Below are positions 1 through 12,000 of a DNA stretch of 64,000 nt, in pieces. Every line of letters begins with the position of its first letter. Position 1 is the stretch's first letter. This DNA is from Mesodorylaimus sp. YZB2_4 (Eukaryota > Nematoda > Enoplea > Dorylaimida > Dorylaimidae), in NCBI GenBank assembly GCA_030248295.1, contig JASANH010001234.1:620001-684000 (forward strand), in the 5' to 3' direction. The position numbers and the translations under genes are program-made. The notes below the pieces were generated by a model. It saw only the letters and a program-made list of their open reading frames with translations, searched no databases and had not been told where the DNA came from.

Positions 1-3000
1 GAAAATGCCGTACAGTAAATCGAGTATCAGTATGATGGTACATCGAGTCGGCAAGACGCTACTGATCGATCAATTCGATATTTACAAGCACGTTCTGATG
101 GCTCAGCAAGTAAGACCATCGACAAAATCTCCGCGCAGGATTTATGAGTTTTTTTTTCTATTTAGCAAGAATGGCATTGGTTGAGGGAATTTATTATTGA
201 TACTTTGATGGAAAACGGCTCGTCGCAGGTACGTTTGATTTTTATTTTGTCCTACAAATTGACACTTACAGTATTTTTTAGGCTCTTATTCCCGCGCATG
301 GCAAAGGCTGTGGACGGAAAGAAATTCAAGAAAAACTGATGCTGTCGAAATTTTTATACTACAGGTTTGTGGATGTATGATTCGTTGATGGGATAGAATT
401 GGTTGTTTTTTTTCAGTTTGGGTAGCGGCGAGTTGGCGAGTGTGGACAGCGATGCCGATGTAGGGGTACCGCCGAAATCTGAAAGTTCATTGGTTCCTGA
501 TCCGTTAAGAAATGAAGTAAGATAAATCTTTTTTTGAATTTGAATATGATTGAAATGTGTTTTTTAGGAAAACCCTAGTCTGCCTCAACAATCGAATTTG
601 TACGAGCGGAATGTATTGTGGAGATTGGAAGATATTCGAATGTTGGTGGGCAATAATATGCCCATTTTCGGTGGCGGAACTCATCCGTGTGTCAGTTTAC
701 GACTAAGGTATGAAAAATATTTGTGTTGTGAATTGACGCATTTTTGGAACAAATCGAAATCAGACCACAAAAATTGACGCCTTCTGGTCATTTTTGGAAC
801 CTCAAAGAATTGAGCGGGAAAATCGATTTTTTCTCACCTAAAAAATTGAAAACCGCTTAAACTTAAAGCATGAAAAAATAAGGGCAACAGTACTCTTTTA
901 AAATCACAAAAAGTCTTAGTCTAAAACAGTCAACTTCATTTTTTCTGAAATCATCAGAAAATTTGGACGAAATGACAACTTTTCGACAAAATTTATGATA
1001 ATTCCTGAATTGTGTAGGATTCGACTTTGAGATTTTGACTCGCATGGATGGAATGGCAGTATATTTTGATTTCAGAGACATGAAGAAACCGATCAACGTG
1101 TTGACTGGTATCGATTATTGGTTGGATCAGTTAATGTGCAACGTGCCCGAAGTGGTCATGTGTTATCATTTGAATGGTATCGTTCAGGTATGTCTCCTGT
1201 TTTCATGGGTTTTAATGGGTCTGTGTCAAAAACTTGACCATGTTGGTGGTGGGTCCTGTGGCCGAAAAAGGACACTTTTCACAGGGTTCATGCAAAGCTA
1301 GGGAAAACCAAGGGCGCATTTTGGGATTTCAAATTTTCAAATCACCCGCCCTTTTCTGTGCATCTGCTCGTCATAATGAAAATTAAAGAACCCCTATCGG
1401 GCCTCTGGGTTGACTAGAAAAGGCACATTTTCCAGTCGATTGGGTCGAGTCTCATGCAGGAATGCAAGGAACTTATGCATATTTTCCTGGAAAAACGAGC
1501 TTTTTTGTTTTAGAAATACGAAGTTATAAAAACGGAAGATTTACCAAATTTGCCGGATTGTAAATTTAATCCAGAAATTGTGCGAGACGTGGCGCAAAAT
1601 ATTCTTTCATTTCTGAAAAGTAATGCCACGAAAGAAGGACATACGTATTGGTTATTTAAAGGTATGTCGAACTTCTAAATGTTATAAGCAGCGCGTACAC
1701 GAGCGAGAAAAGGCGCGAATTCGAATTTTTGATTGTAAACTAGCGTCCTGGCGTGTATGCACTGGGTATTGTGCATAAATAGGGCAAAAGCACGCGAGGC
1801 GAGAAAGTACTTACTGTTTATCGTAGCCTGTAGCTGCTCAAGGGGTGAGGGAAAGGTGGCATGGCTTATCTACTCTATGTGTGCAGTCTGTGTCGCAGTT
1901 TTATAAAGCTGTACGAGTGAAAAGTGTACTTCTGGGAGAATCCTGATCCCGGCCCAATGGTAGTCAGCGCAGCAGGTAGCTCATCGTCAGTCCAAAGATA
2001 ACGTAGTCAGAGTTCAGACAAGACTGGAAAACCTCGGAAAAGAGGAATTTTTGAGCCAAAATCAGAGAAAACTGAGATTGCATTTTGAGGTTCCAAATTT
2101 TGAATTACCCGCCTTTTCTATGTGCCTGCTGATCATGATGGAAGTCATTGAATCGGTTGAACTTGATTTAGTGTTGTGAGACAGAGTGAAAATAATTGGG
2201 GACAAAAATCAAATTTTTTGTTTGGAAAACGTGGAGAGCTTAGGGAAAATCATTTTCTATTCCTTGTGTGAACCGTGATAGTGTCAGCCAACCAATGGGC
2301 TGACTGATGTGTAAACTCTGTTGTGGCCTTGTACTTCTTGAGGATGAAGAATGCTTCTATTGAGCTGCTCCCTACGCCTAAAAAGTCACTTATACTGTAA
2401 AATCAACTTTACACTGTCTTGAGACTGATGCCATTAACTTTACACTGTGAACACTGAACATGGCATTGCTGATCATGTCTACATGACATGACCCGTTTTT
2501 GCTATCTAGTTTCCCTGGCCTGGTGCATTAGGGCTAATTAAATAATTTGATTGAAGGTCACGGCGACGATGTGGTGAAATTGTACGATTTGACGAGTATT
2601 TGCAACGAGTACATGTCGGAGAATGATATGAATCCGTTCACGTTGCCAGTGGCTGTGCTGATGTATCGAGTGGCTAGGAATTTACTGCAAAAAATGCAAA
2701 CTGCGACTGCAATGAAAGCGGCGGCGACGGTTTATCGATTGCTCAATCATTGTTTGGAACTGATTGATAAAAGTAAATGTCCTCAGGTAAGTTTGAGGCG
2801 GCACGACCCTTGCACCTCCTGCGCCAGTGGTGGAGTTGGTACCGCATTGCTTGCACACCTGGCCCTGGGCGACTCACCAGGTACGGTCGAGTGGGGGACG
2901 CATTAGCTACGGACGAGTTGAACGCCAGTCGAGAAGGTCCCTCCCTTCTCGCCCAGTGTCATCCTGCTAGCACAGGATGCCCTCGTGTGGAGACGCACAG

Positions 3001-6000
3001 AGGAAAGCTGCTGTGAGGGCTGCTCACCTCACGGCCTCGCTTAGGTTTGACTGATGGCTGGCTATCGGGAAGTACTGTGGGGAACTGGGGCGGCATGGGG
3101 CTGGACTCGTCCCATGTTCGATTCCCGGTAATGGAGGTCGGTTTGGAGCCATCAACCCTCGCTGACCTTGCACGTCAGGCCGTGGCTGACTCGCTCAGTA
3201 CTGTCGAGATGCTCCTAGCGGAGGCAGAAGACTGCTGTCGAACACTGATCGGCTTCAAAGCCCACCCCCATCGTCCTGTTCAGGATGCCCTCGTGTGAAG
3301 ACGCTGCTGTGTGTGCTGGTCCGCGCATCGCCAGTGCGGGTTGAGTGTGCAAAAATCAATAATAGAGCCGCGAATCGAGATAATTTGTTTCAAAGTTGTG
3401 AGTTTTCAGGTTTTTTGTTTTCAGGTGTCTGGTTCAGTGCATTATTTGTTGGCTACGTTGTACATTACTTGCGGGTGGCCGGTTGGCGAGGAGCAAGAGA
3501 AGAAGGGAGAGGAGATGGGGTTCGAGAGTGGGAATAATGAATTCGATGATAGTTTCGACGTGAATGATTGGTTTACGTTCGACGATGATCCAAATCCGGG
3601 CAAGTTGCCTTTGGCTAAGCGATTGGGCGTGGAAGAAGAAGGCAATTGTTCGTGCGTTTCGTTGAGTGTTTTGACCAAAATGAATGAAGGGAATGGAGAT
3701 GAAGAACAAATGGCCAATGCGACTAGTGCGAGCGACGCGAAACGAATGCCAAATTGTACGAATTTAGAAGATTGCTGTAAGACGGCGTTGGAACATATTT
3801 ACGAGGTAAGGGCGGGAGGGCCAGGGTTCGAATCCCGCTCGGGCATCTGACTTGGTTTCGTGAGGTAAAAAATAAGTGGTCACTGGAACTAGTGTTTCCT
3901 TTTCTGAGACGTGGCAAGGGACGAGGGAAGTTCCAGCATTGACCAACAAAGGTTCGGATCAGAGGGGTCAGTGGGTTGGTCGATGCTGCGGAAAGTGGTT
4001 GTAAGCGCCTGGCTAGGGTTCGAATCTCGCTCGGATCTGATTTGGTTTCGTGAGTTGGGGGTTGAGACGAGGGAGAGTGCCACATACATTGGCCACCCGG
4101 GTGTGAGTTTACCGAGTTAAGCCAAGGTCCAGGTCGGTGGGCTAAGGAATGAGGGACTGTGCTGATTTCAGGGGTTCGAGTGTGTCGAAACGTACGTGAA
4201 CAATTGCACGCAACGATCGTCGACGGAGGAAGGTGGTGAGGGCGAGTCGATGCCTAAACCGGCCGACACGACCAAGCCGATACCACTGCGATACGAACCG
4301 CTGAAACGAGTCGAGTCGTCGGCCAAGTTGTTGCCGTTGGCAGTGAGACAGCCGACGGCGGCCACGTCGTCCTTCCATCCGGAGTTGTCGGCCCTGTTGT
4401 TGGTGAAGGCGGCGACTGCATATTATTTGCTGGCTGATTGCGCCTTCAAGTTGGAGAATTATGGCAAGGCGCTGAGATACGTCAGTCTGGGATTGCTGTG
4501 CTATGGTAAGGGGTGTGCCTGCATGAGGGGAAGCTGTATGCACGAAGCAGTGGCTTGGTTGATTTGGGCTATGCATTCATTCTATCCTGGGAGTCAGAAA
4601 TCTGTCGGGTTGATGTTTCAGCCTCCGGCGAGAGGCCTAAGTGTTTTTGAGATCTCTGCTCAATGGTCCTTCGATGTATGAACGTTGCGCCAATGAAGGT
4701 ATGGTGGGGGAGTGACTGGTGGCAGTCGGGTGATAAGTGATGGCCATGCAGAGAGCTCAGGCTTGTTGACTGGGAGAGGGATAAGGGATCGTAAGCTGGC
4801 AGGGCGTGTCTTGAGGTTGTCAGCTATGGGAAGACGTGGCCAGAAGTAGCTGTGCAGTGGAGTAGTAGGCACTCGCCTGATCGTGAGTGCATACTCGCGA
4901 TCAGGTTCAGGTGGTGTAAGGTAGCCGCGGACTGAGAGTGAATCCTAGTCTTTGTAGAGAGCTTGAAAAGCTCGTTCGATGGCGACGAATCGACGTCGAT
5001 GGAGAAGCGAGTGCCCGTCGTTCAGGCCAAGAGGACGGCCGATGCGCTATTGCCCAGTGTCCTGATGCTGTGCGGCGACGTGCACATTGCAGTGTGCCAC
5101 CAGAAACCGCAGCTGTTACGAAAGGACAGGCGAGACTTGACGGTGCAAGTGTATCGGGATGAGAAGATTGCGGAGAAAGCGAGGAAGGCGTTGCCGGAAG
5201 ATCGTCCAATTGGTAAGGGTGCTTGTGAGGGAGGGTGTAGGAAGGAGTGCAGGGGATGGGGAGCAACTGCTCGTTCATGAAGGTTTACTTGGCTCGGATT
5301 GGGATCAAGATTAAGTTAATCCTGGTCGATGGAGATTAGTAACTGTACGCGTATAGGAGTATTCGGCAGGTTTTGGCAATCCTTATCGGGATCGGGATTA
5401 GAGCTGTACTGTAGATAGAGGGGTCCTTGATAGTTTACCCATGATCTGTAGTGCTAACAGTAAGTCTGGTCTGACTCTGATGGTACTAGCACATAGCATA
5501 AGCGTCATAGTATTGTGCTAGCAAGCAGATATCGAACATGGAACTTCTGCTCCATGCCATGCACACGTGGTACCCCCGGCCACATGCTAGCCGCCATTAG
5601 CTGAAACGTGGTTTTGATAGGATAGGCTATCCGGACCTGGCTCGGGATCCTGAACGGGTGGTAGCAGAGAGTATGAGTGGCTAGACACTGGAGGGGATTC
5701 GATTATAGAATACGCTTGGTGCACGGAATTGCCGGAAAGTATGGAGCAGAATTTGGTATTGAGTTCGAGATGTTACGAATCGGCGGGCAAATTGATCAAG
5801 GAGGCGGTGGTGAGTGTTGAAAGTGGTGGGGGTGGTAGTCCAAAGAAGACCAAGAAGTTTGTGGAAGGCGGGGAGGGTGGAGAGGCATTGTCGAATTTGA
5901 TTATCGATTCGGTGGTGGTGGCTAAGAGGCAGGGCAATGTGAAGAACGAGTTGGGCCTGTATTATATGAACGTGGCCATAGCTATTGCGGACAAGGAAGA

Positions 6001-8197
6001 GAGTGAGTCGTGCGTGCTCGTACTGACCGAGGATTCATGTGTGCCCGCTTCAGATATGAAGGCCAATAGGGAACGGGTGGAGAAGTATTGGCACGCTAGC
6101 TATGTCACCTTCCAGGAAGGCATATGCATATTTGAACGTATCGGTGACGAGTCCAATCAAGCTTTACTCAATAGCAATTGCGCGAGGTTAATGCGGGCTT
6201 GTGCTCGCGCCTCGGCCGATTCGAAAGAACAGTTCGGTGCCCAGGAGAGGCATTATTATCACAAGGTAAGGAAACTGGGTGGGAGTGGCCTAGTTTTGTC
6301 CAGAACCTGAAACTGGCGGGTGGAAGGTACTTGAGGCAAGATTATACTTTGGTTTTGCCGCACACGCACGCACTGTATGAAGATGGTAAAATTGAGTTTC
6401 GGGTATCTTCACAGCTTCCCATGTGGACCCAAAAGTTAAGCGATGTCAACCCTGTCCCAACCGTAGAATGTGGAGCATGTGACTTGTGGGGCGAAGAAGC
6501 CGTATTCTAGAAGATAGGTAAAATATGGTTTCAGATTATATAATCTTGGTCATTTCTCGTCTAGGCTATTGAATTTTATCAGCGGGCGCTGGATTGCGTG
6601 AATCGGAAATGCGCCAGTTCGGAATCGACGATCGCTAATTCGATTGCGTGGGATTTGTCGTCAACATATTTTACATATGCGACTCAAGTGCAAGAAAGGC
6701 CGCCGTTGAGTAGTTATAATTTGGAAGAGGTGAGTTGGGAATAGAATTTAGACCAAAGGTGAGGAAATTGTATTTATGTTTTAGATAGAACGTGAAATCG
6801 TGGACTATATGCACAAGGCGTTGCGTCTGGTTGAGGATTTGGAACGGGTGAACTCGTCCAAGCATGACGTGTACTTGTATCGATCGTCGACCATTCATCG
6901 CAAATTGGCCTCCTTGTATTATCGATTGTTTTTGGAAAAGGTAAGGTGGGAGAGGGGGAGGCTGGACTTACTAGAAGGGATGGCGTTGGAGGAGGTGGGT
7001 TTGGATGGAAGGGAGGATAGCAGTTGTGATCAGTATTCCTGGCGGTCGAAGGATCGATACTCTCCCCTGGCTGCGCATCAACCCGTCGGGCGATGTTTCA
7101 GCAGAAGGTATACATAGTTGACAGGCCTGCCTTCCTCGTGGCGGAGTCCCATGCCTCCCAGACAAAAAGATTGGTGTCAGGAGTTGGGGCAAAAGTGTGG
7201 ACCCTGGGTAATAGTGGGATTGTTTTATAGGAAGCGGAAAAAGATAAAAAAGCGAAGCAGTTGAAAGCGTTGGCCGAATTGCATTATTCGAAATCGGCGG
7301 ATGGTTTTCGTGAATTAGTGGCCGAGAATCCGTGCGAGTATATTCGAGTCCAGTTGGAGAGAGTGGCATTGTTGGAATATTGCATGGAGAGTAAGTGTGC
7401 TTGGTAAAATTGGGTCTCGGGAATGGTGAGTAATTTATGATTTCAGATGCGGGAAATGCAGTGAAACAGAAATTGAGTCAAGACGCGCTACGATTACTGT
7501 GTTCGTGTCAAATCGGGTACATCAGTTTGTGTCGGAAAATGTCAGGGCGGCGATTGGTTAATGAACAAGAGCAAGAAGTGGATTTGACATTGGAGAAAGA
7601 ACGAACCAATTTAACTCAGTTGAATGCCGATACGAAAGAGTCGACCGAACAGTCGGGTGGGGATGTGGATCAAGGGCAGTTGAAGGAGTGTCTGACCCTG
7701 TGCGAATTGACTCAGCATCGATTACAAGACATATGCAAATCCTGCTTGAAAGTGTGCAAGGCCAGTTGCGGCGTAGGAAAGACGGGGTAAGTTGTTGGGG
7801 GTAGGATATGAGAGTTCCGACTAATGGATACTTAGGATGGAAGTTGAGACTGAAACCATATTTTACTCATTCTGAAAGGAATGTAGTTTTCGAGGCAGTG
7901 AGGGCAACATTAAAGTGAAAGTGAGTGGCGCTAAAAGGATATAGAAAAGGAAGGTGAATTGATGCAAGGGTGTGTAAAATATGGTTTCAGCCAAGAGTTT
8001 TGGATAGTCGAATATGCAAAAGTACCTAATCGAAAAGTGCATTTTTCAGGCAAGCGAAGGAGAAGGAACAGGAGAGTATGCTGTCGCAATGGAAACGAAG
8101 ATATACGGTGACACTGAAACAAAAACCGGACGATGTGGTGAAAGTTCCTGGTTTTATTTTGAAAATGCTTCAAGAAGTAGCGAAGGAAATGGGATAG
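1..8197 (+). CDS. EDRF1: EDRF1 homologue (erythroid differentiation-related factor 1), 5' end outside window
   Basis: Eighteen exons: 1-109 (partial), 166-228, 282-364, 417-516, 568-707, 1076-1187, 1514-1661, 2557-2786, 3425-3805, 4172-4505, 4958-5212, 5709-6002, 6054-6265, 6565-6729, 6785-6940, 7231-7390, 7447-7786, 8050-8197 (stop TAG). All joins keep phase, giving about 1,140 residues. Family blocks seen in order: YSKSSISMMVHRVGKTLL, MLVGNNMPIFGGG, PINVLTGIDYWLD, NVPEVVMCYHLNGIVQ, FLKSNATKEGHTYWLFK, GDDVVKLYDLTS, then helical TPR-like repeats such as NELGLYYMNVAIAI, STIHRKLASLYYRL and LAELHYSKSADGF. In vertebrates EDRF1 is a nuclear factor linked to globin/GATA1 regulation; its role in invertebrates is poorly known, so only the family is claimed. 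A 51-bp intron (6003-6053) is inferred from splice sites and phase; reading straight through is also open. The last exon is lysine/glutamate-rich and least conserved. Confidence 0.92.
2795..3345. repeat. SINE-like composite repeat in EDRF1 intron (2787-3424)
   Basis: This intron carries modules found elsewhere in the window: 'cttgcacacctggccctgggcg', 'ccctcccttctcgcccagt', 'ggatgccctcgtgtgga', 'gatggctggctatcggga' and a B-box-like 'gttcgattcccggtaatgg'. The same modules occur near 10617-10915, 53985-54350, 55798-56070 and 61660-61860. ORFs that cross this region are repeat sequence, not extra exons. Confidence 0.7.
3808..4115 (+). repeat. Two tRNA-like (SINE) units in EDRF1 intron
   Basis: Two copies of a module with a pol III B-box-like 'gggttcgaatcycgctcgg', one near 3828 and one near 4018, are each followed by 'tctgayttggtttcgtgag'. 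Between them sits 'gtgggttggtcgatgctg', which recurs near 62058 and 62330 and, reversed, near 61150. The layout is that of a tRNA-derived retroposon inserted twice. Confidence 0.65.
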
Positions 8198-9045
8198 AGA
8201 AGGGGCGGTTTTGTGAGGCTGCGTATGCTTTTGTCAATGTTTTTACCAAGAGAAATACCATATTAATTTGGATCTGGTCATGAATATTGCAGTAGTAAAA
8301 AAGTCGATGTGTTGCTCTTGGAGCAATTTGAATTTTAACTTGGCGCAATTTATAGGCTCCTGAGCATCGCTAGCTGCTTATGTGATTTTCGAGCTGCCCT
8401 CGTTTAGCGGTCGAGTGCGCGCGCATTCGGCCCAAAAAAAGTGCGCCTGGAAGAAAAAAGGAAAAATAAGAACAAGAACTCGGGTTTTTATCCGTTTTTG
8501 AACCGGAAATGGCATTGTTCAATATTCGGGTGGTCATTTTATCCAAAACAATCGATTAGTCACTCGAACCGTTGGCTGCTGGATTTTACGGTGCATCTTT
8601 TCTGGAATTTACCTCGTTAAACATCGCCGATTATACGAAGACCGCCCTACTTACGAACTTTACAAATGTAGAAAAGCACGAATCTGATATAATTCTGGTT
8701 GAAAACGTCGGTCAAACAGGTGAATATTTTTATTAGACGCTGGTGTTTATGAAAAAGACGAGGTCTTTCATTAAGCACTTAAAAACTGTATTGAGTCATG
8801 GAAAATCGATCACGCTGACGGAACATCAGTTTTTCGAAGTTTTTTAAAAGATAACTAGGGAGACTCTTTTCATAGATAGGATTCATCGGTCAGAAATATT
8901 ATAGATAAAAATTGCCCCAAACATAAATTAATGCTGATTTGAAGTTTTAATCCTGTTACTTTAGTTGAATCGATTATGGGAGGATGCTAAGTTGGATCGA
9001 AATCGTTTGGAAAATTCTATCATATTGACTTTTTTTAGACGTGGC
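8198..9045. other. Spacer between EDRF1 and the next gene
   Basis: About 850 bp, AT-rich, with no recognisable coding sequence or repeat from the families found elsewhere. It ends in a pyrimidine tract and acceptor (TTTTTTAG at 9031-9038), 7 nt before the next start codon. Confidence 0.6.
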
Positions 9046-12000
9046 ATGAATCATCAACAAGCGTCTTCGTATCAGCAGTTTTTCCAAAATCATCACGACG
9101 TGACGACGGGTAATTTTCATCATGCAGCAACGGCGCCGACACCGGCCAATTTTACGGGCGGGCAAGCAAATATGGCCAACGCATTTATGCTGGGACAAAC
9201 GAATATCGAGGAGTTTTATCATCACAACCATCCATCTCAGCACATGCCATTGGCTTATCACCAAGCTGTAGAAGCGGCGGTAGCATCGAATCAGTTGCTG
9301 CGATCGCATCCTCAATCGCACGATCGATATGTTCTCCAACCGAATGCCGTAACAGCAACGAGTCCGTATTTCACGGCGGCAGCTCCGTTCAATGGGGCCA
9401 ATTATAGTGTGGGCGTCGGAGGGATGGATCATTTATCGTCGATTAAGTACCATCAACAGCAAAGTCAGTCGCATTGGCGAAATCAAGCGCCAGCTTCGGC
9501 CAATTTATTGCCGTCGATTTTTATTGGGCAACAACCATCGTCAGTCGCCGATTCATATTTTAGTGCGGCAACACAACAATCTCCTCCCGGCGCTATTGTT
9601 GGCACCAACAGTCCTCTAGCTGGCCTGAGGGCGCTTAGCGAACAGTATACTTACGCGGGAGCGGCTCGTCGCGCGCCCAAATCTCCAACCAAGTCAGCTT
9701 CCTCGTCAACGTCGTCGGCGGCCAATGTGGATTATCAACAGCGACAAGGGCGCGATTCGGTACAGCCAGCTACACCGAATATGGCCTCTGCTATCGCATC
9801 CCCACCGACGGCGAATCGTGGAGCTGGTACGAATTCTCCTCAAACCAATTCCTTTATTCCGCCATCGCCGGTTTTGAAATCGTCGCAAACAGCGCATAGT
9901 TCTCCTTTATCAGCTTCGACCACTCATAGTCACGGCGGTGGAAATTTTCTGGTCGGCTCACCCGCTACGCCGAGAGGACGATCTTTATCGAGCGCGGGAT
10001 CTGCCGAAGCGCATTCGGACTCGAAAGCTGCCAATTCGTACGTCGTGGATGGAACGGTGATGGCGAACAATCCATTTTCCGTACCTGCAGCACCACCAGT
10101 TCAACAGACGCAAGTTTTCGAAGAAACTTTGACGCATCCGTCTTCTATGGCCTCGTTTTATTCGCATGGTATCGATCCATCGGCGGCGCTAATCGATCCC
10201 ACGAGCGCTACCTTGTTCGGAGCTCATGTGGTGGGCAGCGATCCGTCATTGCATTCGGCCGTGGACGATGCGCTGTCCATGTTAGGCAGGGATGTTAATT
10301 TGGGCGATCTGTCGGATATAAACTGTGCGAATATGATGGTTGGTCATAATTTCTGGGATGATCTTGGCGACGCCGTCTTGGATGACCCGTTATTAGGACC
10401 GAACTCATCAACCGGATGTCCGACTTCCAATGTTGTGGACTTAGTGAATAGTAATACTATTACGGCCACTGGCACCGGAAGTGGAGGTTTATTGCATTCG
10501 GTTTTGGAATTCGGAACGTTGGGAAGCGGAACGGCGGGGTGCGGGAATGGGCATGCATCGGCCGAGGAGATGGCGTCGTATCGATATCAGGTAGGAGAGG
10601 AGTTGGTTGTCGGAAGGCCGCGGTGGCTCAGGTTGGTTTAGGTGCTGGGTCAGCAACTCTTACTGGGAGGCCGCAGTTCTATCCCGACTGAGGACGGCAA
10701 TTTAGTAAGCCCGTCGCTGGCCTTGCACACCTGGCCCTCGGTTACTAGCCCAGTACCGTCGAGTGGCGGTCGCCGAACGAGGAGAACACGGTCGGGAAGG
10801 ACCCTCCCTTCTCGCCCAGTATTATCTTGGAATGCTGTCGGGTCATATCGTGACTGATGGCCCGTTATAGGCAGACTGGGTTGGAAGTCCTGCGGGGGGG
10901 GGGAATTGGGGCGGCATAGGGCTCAATCTACATAATTTTAGAGATCTGATAAGCGAGTGCGTGAGGTGACCAGCTGTGACAGCAGGTTCCCTCTGCATCT
11001 CCACTCGATGCGCCTCCCGCAGAGAGCAGCCTGAACCAGACATCGAATTCCTCAGTTTCCACTTGGAACACCTCGACGGTACTGACTGGATGAGTCACAC
11101 ACGCTTCGGCCTGGCGTGCAAGGTCAGCGAGGGCTTGATTCGCAAACCGGACCCCCAGCCTCTCGCTCCCAAGCAATACCGCTGGCCTTGCACACCTACA
11201 GTAGATCTGAGCGACTCACCAAGTATCGAACGGGTAGAGAATCAGGAAGCTCCAGTCGGGAAGGTCTCATCCTTCTCGCCCAGTGGGATGCAGGGAAGCT
11301 GGTGCTGGCCCAGGGGGACCCTGCTGTGAGAGCCTCGCTCGCCGTGCCTCGCTTATTATGCTGTGACTGCTCGCCGGGTTGGAAGTCCCGTGGGGAACTG
11401 GAGCGGCACTGGGCCCAACCCACGAAAATTTCAGAGATATGATAAGCGAGGGCGTGCCTCTGCGTGACTGCACTAGGATCACCTCCACGCGAGGGCATCC
11501 TGGTCTGGACAACGACTTCCTCGGACGATGGAGGGTGGGTCGTGGACTGTGTCGGTACTCGGACTACTCGTTTGGCTTCCGTCTCTCCACGCTGAGTACC
11601 TCGAGGGGACGTCCTCTAGTGTCTATTGTAGGGCCAGATGTGCAAGTCCATATCTGGCCCCAAGTGACTAACCCAGTACTATCACGTGGCGAGTTGCAAT
11701 CTTGGGACTGTGGTGCTGACATAGAATGCCCTCATCGGAGATGTTTCTGCTGAGAAAAAGCATATTTTCTTTGTAGGACGAAAGAGCGTCGAAACGAGGC
11801 CGTTCGTCGATGTCAAACGATCTCAGTGGCATTTCGAGCACTGCGAATACGGTCAGCGTTATTCAAGCACCCACGAGCGATGTAACAGCGGCAACGCCGA
11901 AACTCAGGGAGAAAATGAAAAGAAAAGCGCAAGGTGAGAATGAATTTTCCGAAATCGATCGAGCCTTTGCGAGGCATTTATCAATGGTGGCCGAAAAGAA

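Noticed and set aside
3311-3850. Single 179-residue ORF
   Set aside because: It fuses intron sequence and a downstream SINE to the real EDRF1 exon 3425-3805.
4607-4680. Possible EDRF1 exon after the acceptor 'gttgatgtttcag'
   Set aside because: The acceptor belongs to a dispersed repeat found at other sites; the exon 4172-4505 joins 4958-5212 in phase.
10642-11753. Extra coding ORFs in intron 1 of the Ser/Gln-rich gene
   Set aside because: All lie in SINE-like repeats and exons 1 and 2 join in phase around them.
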